NCBI RefSeq assembly: GCF_036231905.1
Contig: NZ_JAZARE010000002.1
Span: forward strand, 124,001 to 188,000
Direction: 5' to 3'
DNA: 64,000 nucleotides
From: CAMLIZ01 sp036231905
GTDB taxonomy: Bacteria; Pseudomonadota; Gammaproteobacteria; Burkholderiales; Burkholderiaceae_C
Part shown: piece after piece, positions 1-7,956 of the stretch
Layout: each line of letters starts with the position of its first letter
Position numbering within the stretch: position 1 is the stretch's first letter
Program-made: the position numbers and the translations under genes
The notes under the pieces: generated by a model
What the model was told of the DNA's origin: nothing
The model's database searches: none
The model's input: the letters and a program-made list of their open reading frames with translations, nothing else

Positions 1-816
1 GTACGTGGCGCGTCATGGCCATGGCGACGTGCCGCTGGCGTTGCAGACACTGCATGCGATGACGCAGCGATTCTCCGCCGAATGGGCGGTGCGGCCGTTC
101 ATCCTGCGCCATCCGGATCTGAGCTTCGACACGCTGCAGCGCTGGACCCGCGATCCGAGCGCGCATGTGCGCCGCCTGGTGAGCGAAGGCAGCCGGCCGC
201 GCCTGCCGTGGGGCATGGTGCTCAAGCCGCTGATTGCCGACCCTTCGCCCACTCTGCCCTTGCTGCGGGCGCTGCAGGACGATGCCAGCGAGTATGTTCG
301 CCGCAGCGTCGCCAATCATCTCAACGACATCGCGAAGGACCATCCCGAGCTCGTGGTGCACTGGCTGCGGAGCACTTGCCCGATGCCTCTGCGCAGCGAC
401 AGGCGCTGCTGCGCCACGCCAGCCGCACGTTGGTGAAACAGGGGCATGCCGGCGTGTTGCAGGCTTGGGGCCTGGGTGCACCCTTGCGAGGGAAGGCCAG
501 CGTGGAGATCAGCCCCGCCGCGGTGGCGGTGGGCGGCGCGCTGCAGATCGACGTGATGTTGAAGTCCAGCCAGCGTGCGTCGCAGAACCTGGTGATCGAC
601 TACGCCGTGCACCACGTCAAGGCCAATGGCAGCACCAGCCCCAAGGTGTTCAAGGGCTGGCGCCTTGAGCTGGCGCCGGGTGAGACTCGGCGCTTGAGCA
701 AGCGGCATTCGTTCAAGCTGATCACCACCCGGCGCTACCACGCCGGCCGACACCGCATCGAGCTGCTGGTGAACGGCCAGACGATGGCTGCGGCGGAGTT
801 CGATCTGTTGGTCTAG
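1..816 (+). pseudogene. DNA alkylation repair (HEAT-repeat) protein, 3' part, frameshifted
   Basis: The 5' end lies outside the window. The reading frame that is open from base 2 carries HEAT-like text (VRRLVSEGSRPRLPWG, VRRSVANHLNDIAKDHP) typical of COG4335 DNA alkylation repair enzymes, which bind alkylated DNA through superhelical HEAT repeats. At about 367 this frame becomes nonsense, while the next frame continues the same protein (EHLPDASAQRQALLRHASRTLVKQG) to a TAG at 814-816. Restoring one G between CTG and CGG at 367-368 would give an uninterrupted W-L-A-E-H reading, so a one-base deletion or a sequencing error explains the break. The C-terminal 120 or so residues resemble the beta-rich tail of this family. 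Converges on the next gene with no gap. Confidence 0.75.
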
Positions 817-1173
817 CTAGCCCAAGCGTGCCGACCAGTCGTCGGGCTGGAAGCCCACCGTCACCTGGCCGTTGGCCCATTCGACCACCGGGCGCTTGAT
901 CACGCTCGGTTGCTGCAGCATCAGCGCGCGGGCGCTGGCGGCATCGTGAACGCCGTCCTTGGTGGCGTCATCCAGCTTGCGCCAGGTGGTGCCTTGGCGA
1001 TTGACCAGCGGCTCCCATCCCAGCGCCTGCAGCCAGGCGTCCAGGCGCGGCTCGGGAACGCCAGCCTTCTTGTAGTCGTGGAAGGTGACGGCGATGCCGT
1101 GGTCGGCCAGCCAGGCGCGGGCGCGTTTGACGGTGTCGCAGTTGGGGATTCCGTAGAGCGTGATGGCGGTCAT
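817..1173 (-). CDS. ArsC/Spx-family reductase (YffB-like)
   Basis: 118-residue thioredoxin-fold protein. It opens with TLYGIPNCDTVKRARAWL, so a single active-site-type Cys in the N-P-N-C-D context is present, and it has the C-terminal VIKRPVV segment usual for YffB/Spx/ArsC-like proteins. Arsenate reductase activity is not implied: small NCDT-type members act as glutathione-linked or undefined reductases. The ATG at 1171-1173 was chosen because it starts at the conserved fold and overlaps the stop of the upstream lipoprotein gene by four bases (ATGA), so the two are probably co-translated. The stop codon abuts the stop of the convergent repair gene. Confidence 0.85.
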   Translation of the reverse strand: MTAITLYGIPNCDTVKRARAWLADHGIAVTFHDYKKAGVPEPRLDAWLQALGWEPLVNRQGTTWRKLDDATKDGVHDAASARALMLQQPSVIKRPVVEWANGQVTVGFQPDDWSARLG

Positions 1174-1670
1174 TCGCGCGATCTGTCCTTGTCGTTCACG
1201 TCGCAACGTGGGTCGATGCCATAGGCGCTGCTCGTGACCGTCTGCTGATCGTTCACGGACACCTGGAACCACTGGCACAGGCCCATCAGGGTTTCATAAC
1301 GGTACGACCACACCTGCCCGCCCTGCCAGTCGCCGGAACGGCGCTCGGAGGGCCGGCCGAGCTGGCGCAGCAGTTCCTCGCCGCTCTCGCCGGCGCGCAC
1401 CTGGTTGAAGTTGGCCTCGGTGAGCACCTGCTGCCACTGCAGCACGCGGCCCTGCGCATCCAGGTCGACCATATAGGTGTGCCTGCCATAAGGGCCACGT
1501 GCGAACTCCAGACGCGTACCGCCGTCGGGCAATGCATAACGGCCTGTCGGTGAGCCCAGTTCACGGGTCACGTCGGCCATCGATGCGCCGGCGCTAAGGT
1601 GGCTTGGCGCATAAGGCGCGCACGCGGCCAGGGCAGCGAGCGGCAGCGCGATGCAGGACAACAGCTTCAT
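1170..1670 (-). CDS. Putative lipoprotein with BamE/SmpA-like repeats
   Basis: 166 residues. The signal peptide ends in a lipobox (LAAC, Cys17). Two similar halves follow, each with an S/E-x-x-x-L-G-x-P-[TS] turn (RELGSPTGRY and RQLGRPSERR) and an aromatic strand, as in BamE/SmpA/OmlA-like outer-membrane lipoproteins. The second half ends with a Cys pair. The protein is predicted to sit on the periplasmic face of the outer membrane; a role beyond envelope structure cannot be read from the sequence. A longer in-frame start at 1718 exists but would place 16 residues before the signal peptide, so the ATG at 1670 is preferred. Overlaps the reductase gene by four bases. Confidence 0.7.
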   Translation of the reverse strand: MKLLSCIALPLAALAACAPYAPSHLSAGASMADVTRELGSPTGRYALPDGGTRLEFARGPYGRHTYMVDLDAQGRVLQWQQVLTEANFNQVRAGESGEELLRQLGRPSERRSGDWQGGQVWSYRYETLMGLCQWFQVSVNDQQTVTSSAYGIDPRCDVNDKDRSRE

Positions 1671-1741
1671 CTTCGCCTCCTGCCGCCCCCACCCACACGG
1701 GCAGCACAATGCATCCATTATTGCGACCCCGCGGAGCCCCG

Positions 1742-2374
1742 ATGAACGACTGGGACGATGACAGCCACGACCTGCGCAGCCTGGCCGGCCTGCGGGCCCT
1801 GTACAGCGAGCCGGCAGAAACAGCCACCGCCAAGGTCGCCGACCACGTGCATCCGCTGTACCGGCCGTTCATCGAAGCGTCGCCCTTTGCCGTGCTGGCC
1901 ACGCTGGGGCCCCACGGCCTGGACACATCACCACGCGGCGACGCACCGGGTTTCGTGACGATCGCTGATGACAAGACGCTGCTGCTGCCCGACCGGCGGG
2001 GCAACAACCGCATCGACAGCCTGAGCAACATCGTGCACGACCCGCGCATGGCGCTGCTGTTCCTGGTGCCCGGCTGTCGCGAGGCGCTGCGGGTCAACGG
2101 CAGTGCCCGCATCTCGGTGGCGCCCGCGCTGCTGTCGCGCCTGGCGGTGGACGGCAAGCCGCCGCGCAGCGTGCTGGTGATCCGCGTGCGCTCAGTGTTC
2201 TTCCAGTGCGGGCGCGCCATGCTGCGCTCCGGCCTGTGGGACGCAACGCGCCAGGTGGACCGTGCGAGCCTGCCCTCGATCGGCACCGTGCTGCAGACGC
2301 TGAGTGGCGACCGCATCGATGGTGCTGCCTACGATGCGGAGCTGCCCACGCGCCAGCGCAACACGCTGTACTGA
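1742..2374 (+). CDS. Pyridoxamine 5'-phosphate oxidase-family flavoprotein
   Basis: 210-residue member of the split-barrel PPOX family (the FMN-binding MSMEG_1061/DR2398 type). Seen: the FMN-site text SPRGDAPGFV, LPDRRGNNRIDSLSNI and a C-terminal segment FFQCGRAMLRSGLW that recurs in this subfamily. Such proteins are FMN or F420 oxidoreductases of mostly unknown substrate; a PLP-biosynthetic role is unlikely because these proteins are not PdxH-like over their length. ATG 1742 follows a GGAG-type site and begins an acidic N-terminus; an in-frame ATG at 1709 is an alternative. Transcribed away from the lipoprotein gene and followed by a strong terminator. Confidence 0.8.
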   Translation: MNDWDDDSHDLRSLAGLRALYSEPAETATAKVADHVHPLYRPFIEASPFAVLATLGPHGLDTSPRGDAPGFVTIADDKTLLLPDRRGNNRIDSLSNIVHDPRMALLFLVPGCREALRVNGSARISVAPALLSRLAVDGKPPRSVLVIRVRSVFFQCGRAMLRSGLWDATRQVDRASLPSIGTVLQTLSGDRIDGAAYDAELPTRQRNTLY

Positions 2375-2401
2375 CGCGGCCGGCGGTGCCGGCCATGAAA
2401 A

Positions 2402-2430
2402 AAGGGGTTAGCAGCAGCTGCTAACCCCTT
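2402..2430. terminator. Bidirectional rho-independent terminator
   Basis: A perfect 13-bp stem (AAGGGGTTAGCAG paired with CTGCTAACCCCTT) with a 3-base loop. It is followed by CTTTTCTTT on the plus strand and by a T6 run on the minus strand (from the A run at 2398-2403). It lies between the PPOX gene and the oppositely oriented tRNA genes and can stop transcription from both sides. Confidence 0.9.
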
Positions 2431-2441
2431 CTTTTCTTTGT

Positions 2442-2517
2442 TGGTGGGCCCTGAGTGACTCGAACACTCGACCAACGGATTAAGAGTCCGCTGCTCTACC
2501 AACTGAGCTAAGAGCCC
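2442..2517 (-). tRNA. tRNA-Lys (anticodon CTT)
   Basis: 76 nt including an encoded CCA end. The cloverleaf is visible: acceptor GGGCTCT paired with AGGGCCC, D-arm GCTC..GAGC, anticodon loop reading CTCTTAA with anticodon CTT, T-loop GTTCGAGTC, discriminator A. Second of two tandem lysine tRNAs, 20 bases downstream of the TTT isoacceptor, from which it differs mainly in the acceptor and T stems and the wobble base. Confidence 0.97.
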
Positions 2518-2537
2518 TGAATTTTTCTACCGTCGCG

Positions 2538-2613
2538 TGGTGGGTCGTGCGTGACTCGAACACGCGACCAACGGATTAAAAGTCCGCTGCTCTACCGACT
2601 GAGCTAACGACCC
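2538..2613 (-). tRNA. tRNA-Lys (anticodon TTT)
   Basis: 76 nt with encoded CCA. Acceptor GGGTCGT paired with ACGACCC, anticodon loop CTTTTAA with anticodon TTT, T-loop GTTCGAGTC. It is transcribed in the same direction as tcdA, cpoB, pal and tolB and lies just beyond tcdA. Lysine tRNAs next to tolB-pal-cpoB are also found in enterobacteria, so this neighbourhood is anciently conserved. Confidence 0.97.
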
Positions 2614-2651
2614 GACTTTCAAGCTTGCGCTCGCGTCTGCAGAGCCTCGCA

Positions 2652-3452
2652 TTATAGCTGGTTTTTTTGCGCCCGCGCCAGTGCCTCGCGAATCAGTTCA
2701 CCAGCCGCCACCATGCCGAAGGTGGCGGTCACCGCCACACTGGAGCCATACCCATGGCAGTTGAGGCTGCCGTCCACCGCGCAGGCGGCATCGGCCGGTG
2801 GCTGCACCGCCTCGCGCGAAAACACACAACGCACGCCCATGCGGCCCTTGCGCGGCGCACCGGCCTGCTGCCGCAGGCGCTGACGCAAGCCGGCGAGCAA
2901 GGGGTCGTGTGTCACCTCCGCGAGGTCAGCCACTTCCACGCCATGCGCCAGCTGTTTGCCGCCGGCCGCACCCGCGCTGATGAACAACACTTGCTCGCGC
3001 AGCGCCCATGCTGCCAACGCCAGCTTGGCGCGCAGCTGGTCGCAGGCGTCGATCACGCCGTCCACCGGCGAAGGCAGCAGCTGAGGCCAGTTGTCGGGTG
3101 CCACGAACTCGTCCACCACCTGCACATGGCAGCCGGGGTGGATGTCGGCAATGCGGGCCTTGAGCGCGTCGCCCTTGGCCATGCCGAGCGTGCTGCCCAG
3201 CGCCTGGATCTGGCGGTTGATGTTGGACTCGGCCACATGGTCCAGGTCGATCAGCGTGAGGCCGGCCACGCCGCTGCGCGCCAGCGCTTCAGCCGCCCAC
3301 GAGCCCACGCCCCCCAGGCCGACCACCGCCACGCGCAGCCCGCGCAAGGTGCGGTAGCCACGCTCGCCATACAGGCGCTGCAGGCCGCCGAAGCGGCGCT
3401 CCAGGTCGGCGTCCAGCAGCGGCAGGTCGGCCAAGGGCAAGGCAGCGTTCAC
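2652..3452 (-). CDS. tcdA: tRNA threonylcarbamoyladenosine dehydratase
   Basis: 266 residues, E1-like ThiF/MoeB/HesA fold of the TcdA (CsdL/YgdL) family, which uses ATP to cyclise t6A37 of tRNAs to ct6A. Seen: the nucleotide-binding loop VVGLGGVGSWAAEAL (about residues 41-55), the Asp-rich strand LIDLDHVAESNINRQ, the DACDQLRAK region and a C-terminal YGSSVAVTATFGM segment. The start is a GTG at 3450-3452, placed six bases after the cpoB stop, so it is probably translated from the tol-pal transcript. The last codons lie 38 bases before the tRNA-Lys genes, whose products are t6A-containing tRNAs, an apt neighbour. Confidence 0.93.
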   Translation of the reverse strand: MNAALPLADLPLLDADLERRFGGLQRLYGERGYRTLRGLRVAVVGLGGVGSWAAEALARSGVAGLTLIDLDHVAESNINRQIQALGSTLGMAKGDALKARIADIHPGCHVQVVDEFVAPDNWPQLLPSPVDGVIDACDQLRAKLALAAWALREQVLFISAGAAGGKQLAHGVEVADLAEVTHDPLLAGLRQRLRQQAGAPRKGRMGVRCVFSREAVQPPADAACAVDGSLNCHGYGSSVAVTATFGMVAAGELIREALARAQKNQL

Positions 3453-3458
3453 ACGGGG

Positions 3459-4229
3459 CTACTTCAGCGAAACCAGCCGTTCCTTGGCGGCCTGCGCCGC
3501 CTCGGATTGCGGGTACACCCGCACCAGCTCTTCCAGCGTGCGCTTGGCGGACTTGTTGTCCTTCATCTCGATCTGGCAATTGGCAATCGCCAACAGGCCT
3601 TCGGGCGCGCGCGGGTGCTGGGGCGCGGCCGACACGAAGGCACGGAAGCTGGCAATCGCCTCGCGGTACTCCCGCTTGCCGTACTGCGCATTGCCGAGCC
3701 AGAAGCGCGCCGAATCGATGAAGCCGCTGTTCGGAAAGCGCTTCATAAAGTTGACCAGCGCCGCGGCGGAGCCGGCGAAGTCGCCGCTGCGCAACGGGGC
3801 CACGGCCTCGTCGTACAGGCGCTTTTCCTCCGCGTCGGCCATGAACTCCTTGCCGTCGACCACCACCTTCTGCGGCTCGAGCTTGCGGATGCGCTCTTCC
3901 ACCCCCTGCGCGATGTCCTTCTGGTGGCGCTGGAGTTCGGCCACGTCGCGTGCGAGCTGTTCGTCCTGCCCGCGCATTCGCGCGAGTTCGGCGCGCAGGG
4001 CCTCGATCTGGTTGTTGGCGTCCAGCAGGTTGCGCCGCAGCTGCTGCAGCTCCTCGCGCTGCTGGCTGGCCTGCTCGGCCTGCCGCGCCTCCATCTGGCT
4101 GACGCGGTTGCGCAGCTCGAGGATCGCCTTGCGGGCCTCGTCGTCTTCCAGGATGCCGGCCTGCGCCTGCAGGGCAGCGCCGAGCAGCAAGGCGGCAGCG
4201 GCAGCGCGGGGGTGGCGTGCAAAGCGCAC
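3459..4229 (-). CDS. cpoB: Tol-Pal system protein CpoB (YbgF)
   Basis: 256 residues, periplasmic. A signal peptide (cleaved after about AQA, residue 24) is followed by a coiled coil (about residues 30-110: repeated E, R, Q heptads such as QREELQQLRRN and RAELARM) and then a TPR region (LYDEAVAPLRSGDFAGSAAAL, FPNSGFIDSARFWLGNAQY, YPQSEAAQAA). This is the standard trimerisation plus TPR layout of CpoB, which couples peptidoglycan synthesis by PBP1B to Tol-driven outer-membrane constriction. The start is a GTG at 4227-4229, one base after the pal stop. Third gene of the tolB-pal-cpoB-tcdA run. Confidence 0.93.
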   Translation of the reverse strand: MRFARHPRAAAAALLLGAALQAQAGILEDDEARKAILELRNRVSQMEARQAEQASQQREELQQLRRNLLDANNQIEALRAELARMRGQDEQLARDVAELQRHQKDIAQGVEERIRKLEPQKVVVDGKEFMADAEEKRLYDEAVAPLRSGDFAGSAAALVNFMKRFPNSGFIDSARFWLGNAQYGKREYREAIASFRAFVSAAPQHPRAPEGLLAIANCQIEMKDNKSAKRTLEELVRVYPQSEAAQAAKERLVSLK

Positions 4230-4230
4230 T

Positions 4231-4767
4231 TCAGCGGTCCTTCAGCTCGGCGCGGCGGTTCTTGGCCCACGCGGATTCGTCGCTGCCCTGCACCGCGGGC
4301 CGCTCCTTGCCGAAACTCACCGCCTCGACCTGGTTGTCTGCCACGCCGAGCGTGTTGAGCGACTTGGCTACCGCTTCGGCGCGCTTCTGGCCCAGCGCGA
4401 GGTTGTATTCGCTGCCGCCGCGCTCGTCGGTGTGGCCTTCCACGGTGATGCGCTTCTTGCGATCGGCCGACAGGCGCTTGGCATGGGCCTCGATCACCGG
4501 GCGATAGTCGTCCTTGACCACGTAGCTGTCGAAATCGAAGTACACCGTGCGCGGCAGGGTGTCCGCCGCCGCTGCGTTGCCCGCACCCAGGTCCACGCCG
4601 GTCACCTGGCTCTGGCTGGTGGCCCCGGTGCCGGCGCCCTGCCCGGCGGGCGTGGGGGTGCGGGTTTCGACCTGGGCCTTGTTGTCGTTCAGCGGCACGC
4701 TCGAGGAACAGGCGCCCAACAGGGCGGCCGCAAACAGGACGGCCGCGCTAGCACGCAGTGCAAACAT
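4231..4767 (-). CDS. pal: Peptidoglycan-associated lipoprotein Pal
   Basis: 178 residues. Signal peptide with lipobox LLGAC (Cys20), a Gly/Pro/Thr-rich linker, then an OmpA-like peptidoglycan-binding domain (about 70-178) with VYFDFDSYVVKDDY, TVEGHTDERGGSEYNLALGQKRA and the diaminopimelate-binding D and R positions of the family. It anchors the outer membrane to peptidoglycan and cycles between TolB and the wall at the division site. Separated from tolB by 44 bases. Confidence 0.96.
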   Translation of the reverse strand: MFALRASAAVLFAAALLGACSSSVPLNDNKAQVETRTPTPAGQGAGTGATSQSQVTGVDLGAGNAAAADTLPRTVYFDFDSYVVKDDYRPVIEAHAKRLSADRKKRITVEGHTDERGGSEYNLALGQKRAEAVAKSLNTLGVADNQVEAVSFGKERPAVQGSDESAWAKNRRAELKDR

Positions 4768-4811
4768 CGTCTTCTCCTTATGGGATCGAATTCAAAGGGG
4801 CAAGGACAGCA

Positions 4812-6077
4812 TCAACGACCGTAGGGCCCCCACACCGGCTCACGCACATCGAGCCCGCTGGACAACAACCGGGTCTTGATCTTGCCATCCAGGGTGGTGG
4901 TCATCAACACGTCACGCCCACCGGCGCGGGTGGCGTAGATCAGCAGCTTGCCGTTGGGCGCGAAGCTCGGGCTCTCGTCGTCGGTGGTGTCGGTGAGCTG
5001 GGTCGTCGTGCCGGAGCCAAGGTCCATCGTGGCGAGCTTGAACGAGTTGCCCTGGCGTGCGATGTAAGCCAGCAGCCTGCCGTCCGGGCTGATGGACGGG
5101 CTGATGTTGTAGCTGCCGCTGAAGGTGACGCGCTCGGCATTGCCGCCGCCGGCCGGCATGCGGTAGATCTGCGGGCCGCCGCCGCGGTCGCTCACGAAGA
5201 AGATCTGCTTGCCGTCGGGCGAGAACACCGGCTCGGTGTCGATGCCGCTGCTGTGGGTGATGCGGCGCGGCGTGCCGCCTTCGCGCGACATCAGGTACAG
5301 CTGCGAGCCGCCTTCGCGCGTGAGGGTGAGCGCCAGCTGCGAACCATCGGGGCTCCATGCGGGGGCGCTGTTGGAGCCGCGGAAGTTGGCGATCGGCCGG
5401 CGCTGGCCGCTGGACACGTCCTGCACCCAGACCACCGCCTTCTGCGTTTCGAAGGACACGTAGGCCAGTTCCCGGCCGTCAGGCGACCAGGCCGGCGAGA
5501 TGATGGGTTCGGGGCTGGCCAGCGCTGCCTGGCCACCTTCGCCGTCCGCATCGGTGATGCGCAGGGTGAAGCGGCGGCCGGCGCGGGTGACGTAGGCGAT
5601 GCGGGTGGAGAACACGCCCTTCTCCCCGGTGAGCTTTTCGTACACCGTGTCGGCGATGCGGTGGGCCGCCAGCCGCAGGTCGGGCACGGTCACCGCATGG
5701 CTCTGGCCGCCCAGGTCGGTGCCCTTGGCCACGTCCCAGAGCTTGTAGCGCACGTCGAAGCGGCCATCGGCCAGGCGGGTGACCGAGCCAGTGACCAGGG
5801 CATCGGCCGAGCGCGAGCGCCACTCCGCAAACACCGGCTGCACGGTTTCGTCCATCACGCCGGGCACGTCGATGCCGCGGAAGACGCCGCTGCGCTCCAG
5901 GTCGGCCCGCACGATGGCCGAGATGGCCTGGGAGGACTTGTCCTCGTCACGGAAGCGGGCGATCGTGATCGGCAGCTGGGTGGCGCCCACGCCGCTGATC
6001 TCCACGCGGAACTGCGCCGCAGCCGGCAATGCGAGCGCGGCGGAGGCCGCGCCCAGGAAGGCTCTTCTTTGCCACAT
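4812..6077 (-). CDS. tolB: Tol-Pal translocation protein TolB
   Basis: 421 residues. The N-terminus MWQRRAFLGAASAALALP resembles a twin-arginine signal rather than a plain Sec one. It is followed by the TolB amino domain (residues 25-150) and six beta-propeller blades built on WSPDG/FSPDG/ISPDG repeats (PAWSPDGRELAYVS, PAWSPDGSQLALTL, PVFSPDGKQIFFVS, PSISPDGRLLAYIA). Periplasmic; binds Pal and TolA. tolQ, tolR and tolA are not upstream: a divergent msbA is there instead, so in this genome tolQRA must be elsewhere or just outside. The reading frame stays open far upstream (to 7958) but that part is antisense to msbA and not TolB. Confidence 0.96.
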   Translation of the reverse strand: MWQRRAFLGAASAALALPAAAQFRVEISGVGATQLPITIARFRDEDKSSQAISAIVRADLERSGVFRGIDVPGVMDETVQPVFAEWRSRSADALVTGSVTRLADGRFDVRYKLWDVAKGTDLGGQSHAVTVPDLRLAAHRIADTVYEKLTGEKGVFSTRIAYVTRAGRRFTLRITDADGEGGQAALASPEPIISPAWSPDGRELAYVSFETQKAVVWVQDVSSGQRRPIANFRGSNSAPAWSPDGSQLALTLTREGGSQLYLMSREGGTPRRITHSSGIDTEPVFSPDGKQIFFVSDRGGGPQIYRMPAGGGNAERVTFSGSYNISPSISPDGRLLAYIARQGNSFKLATMDLGSGTTTQLTDTTDDESPSFAPNGKLLIYATRAGGRDVLMTTTLDGKIKTRLLSSGLDVREPVWGPYGR

Positions 6078-6215
6078 CGGCACTGATGACTCCTTGCAGG
6101 GCAATTGGTTCACTGAGTGTCGCGCCCATGCCGCAAACGGCGTGCCACAGCGGCGAGCCCGCGGGATTGTAGGCACCCGGCTTCCATAATGGGTGTCCGC
6201 TCGTGTTCCGCACCC

Positions 6216-7943
6216 ATGCCGTCCCTTCGCCAGCGCTTTTCCCGCTTTGCCCCGTACTTTGCCGCCGGCCGACTGGGACTGGCGGTCGCCGCGATCGGCT
6301 CCCTGGTGTCCGCCGCCAGCGAGGGCGCGCTCGCCTGGCTGATGAAGCCGCTGCTGGACGAGGGTTTCACCGGCAACCGGCTGCCGGTGTGGGCGGTGCC
6401 CGCGGCCATCATCGGCATCTTCGCCACCCGCGGACTGGCGGGCTACCTGGCGGAGTGCGCGCTGGCCTGGTCGGCGCAGCGCGGCATCGAAGCCATGCGA
6501 CGGCATGTGTTCGACCACCTGCTGCGGGTGCAGCCGGCGCTGTTCACGCGGCATTCCGCCAGCAGCCTCACCGCGATGGTGGTGCACGAAACCCAGGCCG
6601 GCGTGCAGCAGCTGGTGGGCGCCATCCTCACGGTGTTCAAGGATTCGCTCACCGTGGCCGTGATGCTGGGGCTGCTGCTGTTCATGAACTGGCAGCTCAC
6701 CCTGATCGTCGCACTGCTGGTGCCCGGGGTGGGGGTGGTGATGCGGCTGGCAGCGCCGCGCCTGCGCCGGCTCACGCTCGAGGGCCAGGCCGCGGTGAAC
6801 GATCTGGCCTACGTGGTGGAAGAGAACGTGCTGGCCTGGCGCGTGGTGCGGCTGCACAACGCCGCCCCGGTGGAACGCGAGCGCTTCGAGCGCCGCACCA
6901 CCACCTTGCGCCGGCTGATGCTGAAGTCGGTGGCCGCGGGCGCAGCGCTCACACCGCTGTCGCAGTTGCTGGCGGCCACCGCGGTGTCCGTGGTGATCGC
7001 CGTCGCGCTGCACCAGTCGGCGCGGGGCAGCATGACGGTGGGCGGCTTCGTGCAGTTCGTCACCGCGATGATGGCGCTGCTGCAGCCGATCAAGCGCCTG
7101 TCGGACGTGACCACGCCCATCACCCGCGGCCTGGCCTACCTGGAGCGCGGCATGGGGCTGCTGCATGACACGCCGGCGGAGTCCGGTGGCAGCTACCGGC
7201 CCAGCGGGCGCGCCAGCGGCGAGATCGCACTGCAGGAGGTGAGCCTGCGTTATCGCGAGGACCATGCGCCCGCGCTGGACCGGCTCAGCCTGCAGATCCA
7301 CCCGGGTGAAACGGTGGCGCTGGTGGGCCCTTCCGGAGCAGGCAAGTCCTCGCTGGTGCACCTGCTCCCGCGTTTCATCGACCCCAGCGGCGGGCAGATC
7401 ACCTTGGATGGCCATCCGCTCGCCGAGTGGGACATCGCCGCGCTGCGCGCGCAGTTCGCGCTGGTGAGCCAGGACGTGGTGCTGTTCAACGACACCGTGG
7501 CTGCCAACGTGGCGCTGGGCGATGCAATCGACGAAGCCCGCGTGCGCGAGGCCTTGCGCAGCGCCAACCTGCTGCAATTCGTGGAGTCGCTGCCAGAGGG
7601 CCTGAACACACCCGTGGGCCACAACGGCAGCCAGCTCTCCGGCGGCCAGCGCCAGCGCCTGGCGATCGCCCGCGCGATCTACAAGGACGCGCCCATCCTG
7701 ATCCTCGATGAAGCGACCTCGGCGCTCGATTCGGAATCGGAGCGCGCAGTGCAGCAGGCACTGGACACCCTGATGCATGGCCGCACCACGCTGGTCATCG
7801 CGCACCGGCTGTCCACCATCGAGCGGGCCGACCGCATCGTCGCCATGGAAACCGGCCGCGTGGTGGAGCAAGGCACACATGCCGAGCTGCTGGCCCATGG
7901 CGGCCTCTATGCCCGCCTGCATGCGATGCAGTTCAGAACCTGA
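6216..7943 (+). CDS. msbA: Lipid A / phospholipid ABC exporter MsbA
   Basis: 575 residues, a fused half-transporter. The transmembrane domain (about 15-320, six helices) is followed by the nucleotide-binding domain with Walker A GPSGAGKSS (about 374), Q-loop VSQDVVLFNDTV, signature LSGGQRQRL, Walker B ILILDEATSALD and switch His in IAHRLST. It flips lipid A-core across the inner membrane as a homodimer. The ATG at 6216 starts a typical MsbA N-terminus; the ORF could extend 33 codons further upstream but that would run into the divergent tolB promoter region. Confidence 0.93.
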   Translation: MPSLRQRFSRFAPYFAAGRLGLAVAAIGSLVSAASEGALAWLMKPLLDEGFTGNRLPVWAVPAAIIGIFATRGLAGYLAECALAWSAQRGIEAMRRHVFDHLLRVQPALFTRHSASSLTAMVVHETQAGVQQLVGAILTVFKDSLTVAVMLGLLLFMNWQLTLIVALLVPGVGVVMRLAAPRLRRLTLEGQAAVNDLAYVVEENVLAWRVVRLHNAAPVERERFERRTTTLRRLMLKSVAAGAALTPLSQLLAATAVSVVIAVALHQSARGSMTVGGFVQFVTAMMALLQPIKRLSDVTTPITRGLAYLERGMGLLHDTPAESGGSYRPSGRASGEIALQEVSLRYREDHAPALDRLSLQIHPGETVALVGPSGAGKSSLVHLLPRFIDPSGGQITLDGHPLAEWDIAALRAQFALVSQDVVLFNDTVAANVALGDAIDEARVREALRSANLLQFVESLPEGLNTPVGHNGSQLSGGQRQRLAIARAIYKDAPILILDEATSALDSESERAVQQALDTLMHGRTTLVIAHRLSTIERADRIVAMETGRVVEQGTHAELLAHGGLYARLHAMQFRT

Positions 7944-7956
7944 AGGAGCCCGTGCC

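Noticed and set aside
817..1173. Arsenate reductase arsC with an ars operon
   Set aside because: No arsR, arsB or acr3 gene adjoins and the N-P-N-C-D-T motif is that of the YffB/Spx-like branch.
2667..4358. A 563-residue open frame on the plus strand over tcdA, cpoB and pal
   Set aside because: Antisense to three conserved genes and without family sequence; a GC-rich shadow frame.
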